Origin: Suillus spraguei
Lineage: Eukaryota > Basidiomycota > Agaricomycetes > Boletales > Suillaceae
Assembly: GCA_016800925.1 (NCBI GenBank)
Contig: JABCPU010000290.1
Span: 1-64,000, forward strand
DNA length: 64,000 nt
Reading direction: 5' to 3'
Position numbers and translations under genes: made by a program. Positions 46,626-57,010 of this stretch are shown one piece after another. Within the stretch, counting starts at the first letter, position 1. Each line of letters begins with the position of its first letter. The notes beneath the pieces are model-generated. The model was not told the origin of the DNA and searched no databases. It saw only the letters and a list, made by a program, of their open reading frames with translations.

Positions 46626-47124
46626 AAAAATAGTGAAGGACCCTGCACTGGTAACAGTGCAACGCGAGCGCGCAAAGCCAAAATGGAGGAGATACAAGGG
46701 TGCCGACTTTCGTTTGAGAGATAACGAAGAAAATTTCACATATAGAGCAGGAGGATTTAGTCACTAAGTTGCATTGGGGAAGATTGTAGGTACTGGTGGC
46801 AGACAGGTCAAGTAGTAGCTCCATTACAGGGTGTAAATAACTGAGCATGTTGTACTGGGCACCTAGATAGTGGTGGGAGAGACAGAGAGATCAGCATACG
46901 TGGAAAAAGGTTGAAACGTACCTTGGTATTGCTGCGCAAGGTGCCGCATTGCTAGAGCAAGGCTGATTATGTCAGCGTATATCGCTGGCGTTAGTGGCCT
47001 AAAACGGATGGAAGTCATCTGTAAAGTCTATTGGGGGGGGTAGATGACACACGATTACAAACTGACTGAAAATGAACAGCGGCATCGCGGCACACCTGCC
47101 TAATAAGGGTAAATATATGATATG
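46626..47124. other. Right flank of the LINE inside the Harbinger-like frame
   Basis: About 500 bp of pre-insertion sequence between the LINE and the right 40-bp inverted repeat. No convincing coding sequence is seen. It includes a run of G near 47033-47040. Confidence 0.4.
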
Positions 47125-47511
47125 ATATTCTAATCAGAATATTTCAGCCTACGGAAAGTCATCCTGTAGCAAATGTTTCTCCAACTCACTCCTGTAGCTG
47201 CATTTAGTGCCTCTTTCCAAATTGGAAGGAGCAGGCTCAGCACTCCACTTCGGGTCACTTTGCTGATGTGTTCCGTGTGCACTCTCCCTCATTCCAAGTC
47301 ATGCCATACAAGTGGGGCTCATGGCGTCGTGGCTACACATTGGTGCTACAGCAGGTCTGACTCATCTAGCCAGAATTAGTCCATCAAGATCGCTTCCATA
47401 CTGCTGTAAAGAGATTTGAAAGAATCCCTCACTCTTTGTATCTCATGACGCTGGCGGAGTTCAAATATTTGAATCCAATCATCGCTTGTGAGCATCAAGC
47501 ATTATGGTGCA

Positions 47512-48223
47512 GTGTCATATACCATACTTCTAATCTCAGATCCGACCATATCCGATCAGATCTGATCGATTCCATATCCGTCTGGTCCACAGATCCTGCC
47601 CGGACCACCCATCCAAATGTGCTCACTTCTCGCACCTTAACTCCCTTGTGTATATCTGCGTCTATCTCCTTTCGTCATTCCTCCTGTTTCCGGTATTCCG
47701 GCTGTTTATATTTCCGTCCTGTGTTACTGATCCATTTCCTGTGTTCATTTCCGATTCATGCTTACTGATCTGCTGTGCATTAACTAATAGACTTCCGTTA
47801 CACTTCGTACATAGCCCTCGGTCCCGGACTTGCTGATTATCCATCTTAGATACTTACAGTATATAAACCACTTGTAGATCTCCGTAGAACCTTAGTTCGA
47901 ATATCATCTTAGATTCTACTCATTCTGTTCCCTCCGGACTTAAGCCACTTTCCGCTTTAAGTCACCTTCCGAGACTTAGGATTGATTCCTATAGTCTATA
48001 TCTCCAACTCTATCTTCGGATAGTCTACCTCCGTTAGTTTCTAGTTAGGAACTCGTTCCGAGACTAGCCTTAATCTCTGTCCTCTCCTTATGTTCCGAAT
48101 AACCTTCGGACATACCATATCCGATACCTTCGGGCACCCGGATCCGTCACGCAACTCCTTCTGGGTCTTCGGACGAATAACTCCTCCCTGAAATAAAGGG
48201 GCATTACTCGAGAAAGGGGCACA
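47512..48223. mobile_element. Possible solo LTR
   Basis: About 710 bp with a fungal LTR look: Ty3/gypsy-like TCCGGA/TTCGGA-rich sequence, a TATA box (agtatataaacc near 47870) and no open frame. The pentamer GTGCA occurs immediately outside both proposed ends (47507-47511 and 48224-48228), which could be the target duplication. The ends do not form a standard TG..CA, so the call is tentative. Confidence 0.35.
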
Positions 48224-48870
48224 GTGCACGAACTGAGGCCAAAGCCCTTCGTATCTCTCTACCCTTGAGTACAGTCTTAACATGCAGTTTGAGCACCTGG
48301 ACCTTGCTAGTGCAAGTAGAAAGTATGATTGGCGCATCTCGCTGACTGAAATATATGCTGACCAGATCAAGGAGTAAACTTTTTACAGCTACTTTCATAT
48401 TGATAGGCCAGATTTCATTTTGTTCCCCTCACCGCTTTTGTTTAGTTGTGGAGCTGTACAAACAAAAGGCTCCTGCCTCTTACGATATTTGGGCGCGCAA
48501 AGTATCCTAGAATGGCAAGCTTCGAGTCTTGCTCGCTTCATGTTCTTATCAGTCACTGAGCTGCGATGATGAGCATCTGTCAGCTCTCGCAGCGTACGAC
48601 TATTGATTGATGATGATGTTGTGCTACCAGGTATACCACTATACTATTATATTCACAATTGAGCATGCTGATCCTTATAGTGATGCAGGTTCAATGGTGC
48701 TCGGCCCCATGCTCTGCTCAGGGCTAACAACCTAGTCATTAGCATGACGGCTTTCTCATCTTGTTGAATAACTGTCTCAGTGAGTTCAGGATGATCCGAC
48801 CGAGTCCACCTCCAACTGATGAACAAATGTATATAATACTTGTTGGTCAAGTGCAGGATCCCCACCAATC

Positions 48871-50015
48871 TCATGTCCGATTCAAGTTATTCTCAAAGTT
48901 CTACTCTTAATGAAGAGGAGCAGCGAGAGATACTTCAACAGCGCTTTCCTCTTGCTGGATACTGGTTTAACATGCTTCCCACCCACCCCTTCATCCATGG
49001 TGTTGAAAACATGCTGTCTCGTGTTCCGGCTCTAAGTCAGCCATCTCAGCAGTCCGTCAGTGAGTAAAGAATTTAGAATTTTTATCATTATGGTCATCTG
49101 AAACTTAAGAATCTGATCCTTCAGCTGTTTCAAATATTACTATCTCAATTCCGTTGAATACTGGAGTTATTGGGGGATGTGTCAGTCGAGTTCAACTTCA
49201 GCTTCCCCTCGACATTTCTTTCATCAATTTCTTCTTGCACATCTGTGCAAAGATGGATCTAGACCCAGCTAATGCTGAACTGGGGTATAAGTTCCAGACT
49301 GACCGACCGTGCCCATGATGATCCTCATCAGCTCTCAAATGAGCAGCAGCTTCGTGAAGCCCTAGAATGAGGCAAACAGCTGATCCAGCGTTCTCGCACT
49401 TGGCAAACCATTCTTGAGGTACACAATCTGGTAGGTGGAGACTGAGCTTTTAAATAACATGTTGCTAATTACAATCAGAAGAGACCTCATCAAGCTGTGT
49501 CAGTCACTCGTAATCGGGAAGAGATCGGAACCAGTGATCAAGACCCAACTACTCTCAGTTTTGCAGCCGAGTTCTGTGAGCTCAAGAGTAAGCTGGACTG
49601 CACAAAGCACCCTGGAAAATACTGCTATGTCAGCCCTATCAGTGGTGGCCACAAGGCACAGGACATATATAGCCTAACACTGTGGGCGAAAAAAATTGTA
49701 AGTGAGCCTGTCTTGAAATACCAGTCACCATGACTCATCCTTTTTTCAAAGTTCTTGAGCAAGGCTACTTATGAGAAACCTCCTGAGACAGCTGTGTTTG
49801 ACCATGTCTCAAAGAAACACTGGGTATCTTCGACAACTAGTGCTTCGCAGCCTGAGATTCATGTCCATCTCCCCCAAACCATTACACAGCCACTCAGCGA
49901 TATTAGTGGGGAACGCCATATCAATACATCTCATACTTGGATATTCTCAACTCCAGTATTTTGTGGTGATGATGATGATGAGTTCAGTAATGCATTACAC
50001 TGCCGGTTTGGGTGA
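48871..50015 (+). pseudogene. Decayed gene of an abundant basidiomycete hypothetical family
   Basis: Reads over four to five exons with GT..AG introns: MSDSSYSQSSTLNEEEQREIL ... HPFIHGVENML; VQLQLPLDISFINFFLHICAKMDLDP ... ELGYKFQTD; QAVSVTRNRE ... TLSFAAEFCELKSKLDCTKHPGKYCYVSPISGGHKAQDIYSLTLWAKK; ATYEKPPETAVFDHVSKKHW ... PEIHVHLPQ. I recall many similar unannotated Agaricomycete proteins, often in repeat-rich regions, but not a function. Lesions: a four-base repeat insertion near 49310 and a TGA (where Trp is likely) near 49368. It might be an accessory gene of a DNA transposon. Confidence 0.5.
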
Positions 50016-50226
50016 GAAGGTAATGCAATCTACACTTAGCATTCCTCCTGCATCACCACTTATTGATACTTACCCTGTTTTAATGCAATAGAATGACACT
50101 ATAGCCTGGTTTTCAGCAATGACTTGATACCCATGAAGTCAGGCTTGTTATAGAGCATTCATCGACAGCGAGAATGGTGGATTTGTTGGATAGCTTCCAG
50201 GGAAGGGTATTATCTGTAGTACAGTG

Positions 50227-50459
50227 CATCAGAATTCACATTCTTGACATGCTTAATCAGCTTACTCACTTATTCAAACTTGTTTTCTTCTCACATCATT
50301 CACCTGCATATCTTATTTTTTGAGTGCGAATACATAAACATGTTATTATATTTCATTTTTTTTTTGAATTCATTCACGTTGAATTTTGGACAAGTAATCA
50401 ATTCACAAGAGTAAGGTAATAATCCGCATAAGGCACGTTAAGAATGTGCATTCCTGATG
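50227..50459 (-). mobile_element. MITE copy 3 (233 bp, eroded)
   Basis: Same family and orientation as copy 2, but 40 bp shorter. Many of the differences are single-base losses within runs or dinucleotide repeats spread along its length. Ends still read CATCAG and CTGATG. Confidence 0.8.
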
Positions 50460-50718
50460 GATGTTAATACATCACTAACCGAAGATTGAATTAAATTTCC
50501 CTCACATTTTCTTTACTTGCACTAGTCAGCTTTTTCTATTCTGGCTGCTATGATTACAGCCAACCAAATTTGCAATTTGCGAGAGTCTTTTGCGAGGCAT
50601 AACAGTGACAAATTGTGAACTTCACTACTAAGTACAATGAATGCGGCAGTACATACTATTAGTACTCACTTTGCCATTGTCACGCTGCACAGCCACAACA
50701 TAAGCCTGAAAGTTCAGT

Positions 50719-50850
50719 AAAAAGCTTACTACTCATTCAGAATTGCGAATCAAGAAAATCTGTTCCAGTCAATTGTCCGCACACTTGGTACGAATAATCG
50801 ACTGGAACAGATTTTCTTGATTCGCTTTTCTGAATGAGTAATAGGCTTTT
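50719..50850. repeat. Long near-perfect inverted repeat (hairpin)
   Basis: Left arm 50719-50770 and right arm 50800-50850 share a core GCGAATCAAGAAAATCTGTT and its complement, with a 29-bp loop and only a few mismatches. It could fold into a hairpin of about 50 bp. No coding role; likely a foldback MITE. Confidence 0.85.
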
Positions 50851-50859
50851 TAACACAAA

Positions 50860-51778
50860 TGTCACGAAAAGTCATGTGATCTAGATGTATTTGCATGAGG
50901 TCTATCTTATGTAGATATATAAATTTTAAATAAGAGAAATACAGTTGAATCCACAGTGCAGAATCCGATCCATAATCGCATTCTCGAGGCGCTTCGACGA
51001 TTAAGCTCATAATCCGATTCTCACGTCCAAAATTGTTTTTTGAATCGTATTCTAAATCGCTCCATAATCGTTTACTCTGACTACCACTATTAATGACTAT
51101 GGAAATGACATCAAAGTCAAAACTCAGAAGGGTTTGGAATGGTTCGGGAAGGCCGAACCAGAACCGAACCGTTTGGGATGGCCTAGAACCGAGAACCAAG
51201 GACCGGACCGCGGACTAGTCAGACAACTGGTGCGGATCCTGTTGCTCTCAAACGCATGGCTGCTGTGATGCCACAAGGGATCTCAAATTCATCAATGACA
51301 CTGGCATGTCGCAATATGAGGTGTCTTGCTCGCAATCTGAGGTGCCTTGCTCGCAATATGTCTACCAGTAGCACTCTGGCAAGGTGCGGAGATTAAAATA
51401 ACCATCGGTTCTTCCATTAATATTGTAGGTTGGTGAAATGAAATTGCACTTAATGGCTCGCAAAGAATTATAACAGCATATTTGGATTTTTATGCACGTT
51501 TAGCTCCGGTTAAGACGTGAGAGCTCCTCACACTACCACTGGCTAAAGTCAGCCAACTGTGAATGTATTATGATGATGAAGCTTTCGCAGCGGACTCATT
51601 TGTATCAGTCACCAGACACCTGCCACGCAATTCATCCGAGTCAGATATTGTGTGTTGTATCGTGGCGGCACCCATCTTGAAATTTTTGACCACTGCTGGC
51701 TGTTGTCTGCTGACCATGATCTGCGCATATATCCAATTATTGTTTGTAGAAGAGGCGAAGATCGGACCTGCGAGAATG
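50860..51778. other. Gene-free region upstream of the repeat-peptide gene
   Basis: About 900 bp. A frame at 51563-51823 has no motif and overlaps the promoter of the next gene, so I do not call it. Confidence 0.4.
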
Positions 51779-51784
51779 TATAAA
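51779..51784 (+). promoter_or_regulatory. TATA box of the repeat-peptide precursor gene
   Basis: TATAAA within atgtataaagg, 61 bp before the ATG at 51845; short 5' UTR implied. Confidence 0.6.
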
Positions 51785-51844
51785 GGTCTTCTCGGTTTTT
51801 CAGTAGAGTGCATTGACGAATAGTCACTCCTCTTATCCATAAAC

Positions 51845-53482
51845 ATGCAGATTTCTTTGCTCTTGAGCGCACTTGTATCTCTTGTCATTCTTGGTGCAGC
51901 GTCACCCATGCCAGGAGCCATCTTGGAACATTCTTGTGAGTATTCATGATCATCAGTAGTATTATATTCACTCAGATGGACTGCAATGCACCACTCAGAC
52001 AAGCGAGAGGAGCTTTCTCCAGAATACTTGAAGTATGGTTCAACCGGAGGTGAGATATAATATATCCATCATTTATATTCATTTACCAATCGTAAATTTT
52101 ACACCAGGCGAGAAGCGAAAGGAGCTTTCCCCAGAATACTTGAAGTATGGTTCAACTGGAGGTGAGATATAATATATCCATCACTTATATTCATTTACCA
52201 ATCGTACATTTTACACCAGGCGAGAAGCGAAAGGAACTTTCCCCAGAATACTTGAAGTATGGTTCAACTGGAGGTGAGATATAATATATCCATCATTTAT
52301 ATTCATTTACCAATCGTACATTTTACACCAGGTGAGAAGCGAGAGGAGCTTTCCCCAGAATACTTGAAGTATGGTTCAACTGGAGGTGAGATATAATATA
52401 TCCATCATTTATATTCATTTACCAATCGTAAATTTTACACCAGGCGAGAAGCGAAAGGAACTTTCCCCAGAATACTTGAAGTATGGTTCAACTGGAGGTG
52501 AGATATAATATATCCATCATTTATATTCATTTACCAATCGTACATTTTACACCAGGTGAGAAGCGAAAGGAGCTTTCTCCAGAATACTTGAAGTATGGTT
52601 CAACCGGAGGTGAGATATAATATATCAATCATTCATATTCAATGGCCAATCGTACATTTTACACCAGGCGAGAAACGAGAGGAGCTTTCTCCAGAATACT
52701 TGAAGTATGGTTCAACTGGAGGTGAGATATAATATATTCATCATTTATATTCATTTACCAATCGTACATTTTACACCAGGCGAGAAGCGAAAGGAACTTT
52801 CCCCAGAATACTTGAAGTATGGTTCAACTGGAGGTGAGATATAATATATCCATCATTTATATTCATTTACCAATCGGACATTTTACACCAGGCGAGAAGC
52901 GAAAGGAGCTTTCTCCAGAATACTTGAAGTATGGTTCAACTGGAGGTGAGATAATATATCCATCATTTCTATTCATTTACTAATCGTACATTTTACACCA
53001 GACGAGAAGCGAAAGGAGCTTGCTCCAGAATACTTGAAGTATGGTTCAACTGGAGGTGAGATAAAATATATCCGTCATTTATATTCATTTACCAATCGAA
53101 CATCTTACACCAGGCGAGAAGCGAAAGGAGCTTTCTCCAGAATACTTGAAGTATGGTTCAACTGGAGGTGAGATATAATATATCCATCATTTATATTATA
53201 TTCATTTACCAATCGCACATTTTACACCAGACGAGAAGCGAAAGGAGCTTGCCCCAGAATACTTGAAGTATGGTTCAACTGGAGGTGAGATATAATATAT
53301 CCATCATTTATATTCATTTACCAATCGTACATTTTACACCAGACGGGAAGCGAGAGGAGCTTTCTCCAGACTACTTGAAGTATGGTTCAACTGGAGGTAA
53401 GATATAATATATCCATCATTTATATTCATTTACCAATGTACATACGTATCCTGCTCCAGAGAAGCGCAAGGACCTGGAGTGA
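51845..53482 (+). CDS. Secreted repeat precursor with kexin sites, one peptide unit per exon
   Basis: Spliced model of 270 aa in 15 exons: 51845-51935, 51999-52049, then twelve 54-nt exons starting at 52108, 52220, 52332, 52444, 52556, 52668, 52780, 52892, 53002, 53114, 53231 and 53343, and a final exon 53460-53482. The exon sum is 813 nt, no stop. Residues 1-20 are a signal peptide (MQISLLLSALVSLVILGAAS); a pro-segment then ends in HSYKR. Thirteen units follow, each of the type KELSPEYLKYGSTGGE bounded by KR; the protein ends EKRKDLE. Kexin cleavage after KR and C-terminal trimming would release thirteen 14- to 16-residue peptides. Variants: first residue E in units 1, 4, 7 and 13, K in the rest; LAPEY in units 10 and 12; SPDY in unit 13. 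All repeat exons are symmetric (phase 1-1), so exon gain, loss or skipping keeps the frame. Architecture recalls alpha-factor and dikaritin precursors. Peptide function unknown. Confidence 0.88.
51999..53459 (+). repeat. 112-bp exon+intron tandem array
   Basis: Thirteen copies, each a 51-54 bp exon plus an intron of about 58 bp (starting gtgagatataatatatccat, ending ttttacaccag). Unit length is 112 bp except near 53.0-53.3 kb (110, 112, 117). Introns are about as conserved as exons, and the E-K-K order of the first residue in units 1-9 suggests duplication in blocks of three (336 bp). Confidence 0.92.
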
Positions 53483-53904
53483 GGTCACATTTAGTGATCT
53501 CACCGACACCTACTAGGACAGCAAACAAGCTGTGTAGCATAAACATCGGTGTTTTTCGTAGCAATGTGTCTCACTTCCCCGTATCGTGTCAGGTCCATAG
53601 TTATGTCAAATCAATAGGGGAGAAATGTATTCAGTTGATCTGGTCTCCTACTTGATGATAAACAGTCATTCGTTCTTTCTTACGGAGTTGATCATATCAG
53701 ACGCTCAACAGAGAATAAAACACGTGGAGGAAAAGCTAGTAGGTGCGGGCAGGACTGTTTCCCGGTATTAAGATTCGAAGGTCAAGGAGAGATGCCCTCT
53801 TATGTAGTAGAGAGACCGACAAATCGCATCCTAGATCATACAACATGTATTGGTACCAAAATGATCATTTAACACCCATAAATCCACTTAGGCAGCTGCA
53901 AAAT
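53483..53904. other. 3' flank of the repeat-peptide gene
   Basis: About 420 bp without a supported gene. Probably holds the 3' UTR (aataaa-like gagaataaaacac near 53710). Confidence 0.4.
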
Positions 53905-54345
53905 ATTTCTCTAACACGCTCTTCGACACGACATGGGGCATTGTCCTCGTTTCAAATTGTACGTAACCCCGCTCTGCGGAAGAAGTACGTCTCCCGGGCT
54001 AGTGCTGTCAGTAGTTGTTGTCACACTCGCTGGAACGGTGGGTACGATGACAGATGATGCAGTCCACTCAGCATCAAGTGTCTCGATCAGCTTTACGGGG
54101 GGATTGGGGAAGGCTTCGACGAGCGCCTGCGCCTTGCTTGCAGTCCGATTGAACAAGTAGATGCGCTGGGCCCTCAAGGACTGAAGCACAAATATGGCGG
54201 CAGCAGGCGCACCGATGGATGGCGCACGAGAGCAGGTGGGTTCACGAATGCCGAACTACTCGGTATTGTCTCCGAGGACATGGTTTCCTCTGTTCGGGCC
54301 AATCACAGGAGAGTAGTCATAACGGCTCTAGTCCAACGAGTCCAA
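53905..54345 (-). pseudogene. Fragment of AROM (shikimate dehydrogenase domain)
   Basis: Minus-strand translation LQSLRAQRIYLFNRTASKAQALVEAFP ... SVIVPTVPAS ... SPGDVLLPQS matches the shikimate dehydrogenase part of the pentafunctional AROM polypeptide (prechorismate pathway). Upstream, in another frame, lies YSPVIGPNRGN followed by GDNTE and a TAG where Trp is expected, then FGIREPT. No other AROM domain is present, so this is a truncated, mutated relic. Confidence 0.75.
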
Positions 54346-54687
54346 TAAGCTCTGCAGAAGGCATTATCTGAAGTATAACACTCGCCTTTTAACTGTTGTG
54401 GAAAAAACTAGCGGATTGTTGGTCGAGTCTGAGTCCGACTCGAACAGCCCTTGATAGAGATGTACGAGCTGGACTCAAGTTGACATGCATTACAGCAAAA
54501 TATGTCTTTCAGTTGCAGTGACAAAAATAAAAGTGCCAAACACAAATCACTCGTCCAAGATATTCTCCGGAAGTATTCAGGAGTAGCCAATGATACGTTT
54601 GTCAACGCCACATCGGTTACAGTTCTTCAAACCCATCTGTAAGCAACATTCAATGCGAGAGAATGACAGCACATACATGTAACCTGA

Positions 54688-56025
54688 TTACTTAACGCGT
54701 TGACCGTCGATGCAACGCCGCTGCCTGCCTGAACTCCTGTAATGGTAATGTTCCATAATTTTCATGTCTAACTTTTCCCACTTTCCCAAGCGATTCATGC
54801 TCTTGACATCGTGTCGATGATTGTCGCGTCAAACGAACCTACCTGCGAAGATTTAGGCCGGATAATGATAGAGCAATCCTTGAACGTCGCTGAAAGAAGG
54901 TATGCTATTAAATAATGCCGGAGGTGTTCAGGGTTCAGGACTGTGTGGTCCCAGGAATGATAATCAGACTGGTAAACTTTGACGAAGTCTTCCCATTCCT
55001 CCACGGCAGGATCAGGAACTGAAGACCCAATACCGTCATATGGGCAATCTGGTGATGTCTGTGTGTACAACTTGGATAAGCCCTCTATATCAAGGATATC
55101 CAGTGTTCGTTGTAAAGTCGAAAGAAGGGGAAGGACGGGACTGTCAAGAAGTGGCTGCGAAAGAACGGATATGAACGATTCCCGGAGGTCCTGGACGTCA
55201 GTCAATTCGTTCGCAGTGAAGAAGAGTGCCAGCAATTGCATCGAGTGGTCCTATGCAAACCTATCAGGAATATGTGAGCGTGATATACTGAAGACGTACA
55301 TCATCTGGGTTTGCCATTCTGCCCTCGACGAAGAATCGCAAGTCATTGAGAGACCCATGCTCTCATACCACCCGGCCCACAAAGCACCTAGGCCCTTCTA
55401 ACACCGTCTGATTGCGGGAAAAAAAAGGTCCAACGGATAATATGTCGTACCGAAACCCCCTTGTTCCATTTTGAAGCTGGTGTGCATACAAAATCTGCAT
55501 GTTGCTGTCTTCAGAGCAGCAGTCGCAGGCGAGAGATGACATTCTGTAGGTAAAAATCCCCATGTCGGCTAAACAACCAATCAGATACAGATATTCTGCC
55601 AATAAACTGGCGACAACCTGGATTTCAATCGCGATGGACGTGCCTCCAATGAGATCCGTGGCTAACACACCCTTACTCCTGCAAACATCAATCTGATCCT
55701 TCTCTCTGCTGGGCGATCGCCGTTGCGTAGGACAACAAACGACCTAAGCCAATCTTCGTCGAGCACCACCACCGCAAGACTCGGCAAGAACTCAGAGGGA
55801 ACAAGTTTTGAGATGATGTTTTCCTGGAAGGCGATCATAGGATAATCTAACTGTTCAGTATTTTTTTCGAGTAGCATGTTGTCTGACGACCCGTGAGCGA
55901 CTTTACGGAGACGTAGACATGATCAGAGAATTTGACATTGTGAGGTCCTTGATACCAGAATACGATAGTCGCCGCTCCCTCAGAGACGTGTATCCAATCC
56001 TGAGGTTTTGTTTCAGTAATCAACG
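54688..56025 (-). pseudogene. Inositol-pentakisphosphate 2-kinase (IPK1-like), frameshifted
   Basis: Minus strand. Pieces in family order: QDWIHVSEGAATIVFWYQG, LRLRK region, PMIAFQENIISKLVPSEFLP, VLATDLIGGTSIAIEIQ, then after a 49-bp intron GFLPTECHLSPATAALKTATCRFCMH, TTYYPLDLF, DLRFFVEGRMANPDD, an intron, then HSMQLLALFFTANEL ... HLRHYLIAYLLSATFKDCSIIIRP and KSMNRLGKWEKLD. The enzyme phosphorylates inositol pentakisphosphate to phytate. As written there are at least five single-base frameshifts, most explained by loss of one base in a CC, CCC or AA run (near 55915, 55700, 55390, 55375, 54805). The N-terminal exon is not resolved. Either a pseudogene or a sequence with homopolymer errors; intron signals look intact. 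Confidence 0.75.
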
Positions 56026-56524
56026 AATATTGATATTGGGTATCTTTGGTTATGCGTTAACAGTGACATATGGACCACATTGATCCCTGTAAACGGATAG
56101 CTTTGTGCATCTTGAAAAAATTAAATCCTGATTTGTTATAAATTATTATGCGTTATGCGTTATGAGAAAGTCTACTGTAGGTTTGTGCTTTTCGACTTAT
56201 GTAAAACATGAGTAGTAAGTGGCGCATGCATATTACATAACGAGCGTCGAAGACTAAACACTAATAGGTGCAAATAGGACCTTTTCAGACCCTTTTTGAA
56301 CGAATTTTTCCAGATCTTCATTTGCCGGTGAAATACATACTGTCCCAACACAAATCAGCCCGTGGATATGGCGTTCTCGACCGTCTGAATACGCTCTACT
56401 TATTTGAAGATGAGATTGTCTAAATATTTCGCCAAGTTCATCTTCCACTCTCAGACGAGAGCAGCTTCGCCATCAACCTAGAGTTGCCTTCACTTTCGAG
56501 GCATTTAGTTTCACCTTCGGAACG
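56026..56524. other. Intergenic, no supported gene
   Basis: Probably contains the 5' end and promoter of the IPK1-like gene. A short repeat tattatgcgttatgcgttatgag lies near 56145. Confidence 0.35.
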
Positions 56525-57010
56525 ATGAAATCAGGTCCTGTAGTAAGCTGTTCTTGTCTTTTGGATCGCCTACCCGACGTTGATGATGCTCTGACCGCGT
56601 GCGTTTCTCGTCTGTTGGCTTGCTTACCCAAAACTGATGATATTTTGGCCGTGTCCCGCTCTCAGCCAGTCTGTTTCTCATTTGCTGGCTCACTTACTCA
56701 ACCCTGATGATGCACTGGCCACATCCCACTCCCAGCCAGTGCGTGTTCTCATCTTTTGGTTCGCTTAATACCCAACCCTGACGGCGCTCTTATTGCGTCC
56801 CGCTCTCAGAGTATGTGTTATCTTCTTTTGGTTTGCTTACCTGACGCTGACGATGCTCTGGCCGTGTCCTGCTCTCCGAGAGTGCCGTGTTCTAGTCTTT
56901 TGGCTCGATGCTGAATGATGCTCTTGCTGTGTCCCGCTCTCAGTTGGTGGAGGTTCTCGTGTTCTCGTGTTTTGGGTCGCTTGCCTGATGCTGACGACTT
57001 GTCACAATCT
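56525..57010. repeat. Degenerate ~70-bp tandem minisatellite
   Basis: Six to seven diverged copies of a unit containing gttctcgtcttttggctcgc, ttacccaacgctgatgatgc and tctggccgtgtcccgctctc in that order. Copies differ by substitutions and small indels. The frames are not conserved, so it is not coding. Weaker echoes extend to about 57300. Confidence 0.75.

Larger units (their letters stand above)
37368..47164. mobile_element. Putative PIF/Harbinger-like element, nested with later insertions
   Basis: A perfect 40-bp inverted repeat frames the region: 37368-37407 (begins GGATGACTTTCCGTAGGCTG) and its reverse complement at 47125-47164. Inside, on the plus strand, are fragments of a DDE transposase of the kind I associate with fungal PIF/Harbinger elements. 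Two MITEs, a LINE and a Tc1 element were inserted into it; removing them leaves about 1.3 kb. The flanks do not show a convincing 3-bp target duplication, so assigning the termini to this transposase is inference. Confidence 0.5.

Noticed and set aside
51563..51823. Open frame just upstream of the peptide gene
   Set aside because: It overlaps the TATA box and start region, has no motif and is not linked in frame to the repeats.
51999..53459. Regular repeat/spacer spacing that resembles a CRISPR array
   Set aside because: Both halves of each unit are conserved, the genome is fungal, and the alternation is exactly coding exon plus GT..AG intron in a continuous reading frame.
51845..53482. Basidiomycete lipopeptide mating pheromone precursor
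   Set aside because: Those end in a CaaX box and are short; this protein ends KDLE, has a signal peptide and KR-bounded repeats.
56525..57010. Coding repeats in the 56.5-57.0 kb tandem region
   Set aside because: Unit length varies and frames break in every copy, so it is a minisatellite.
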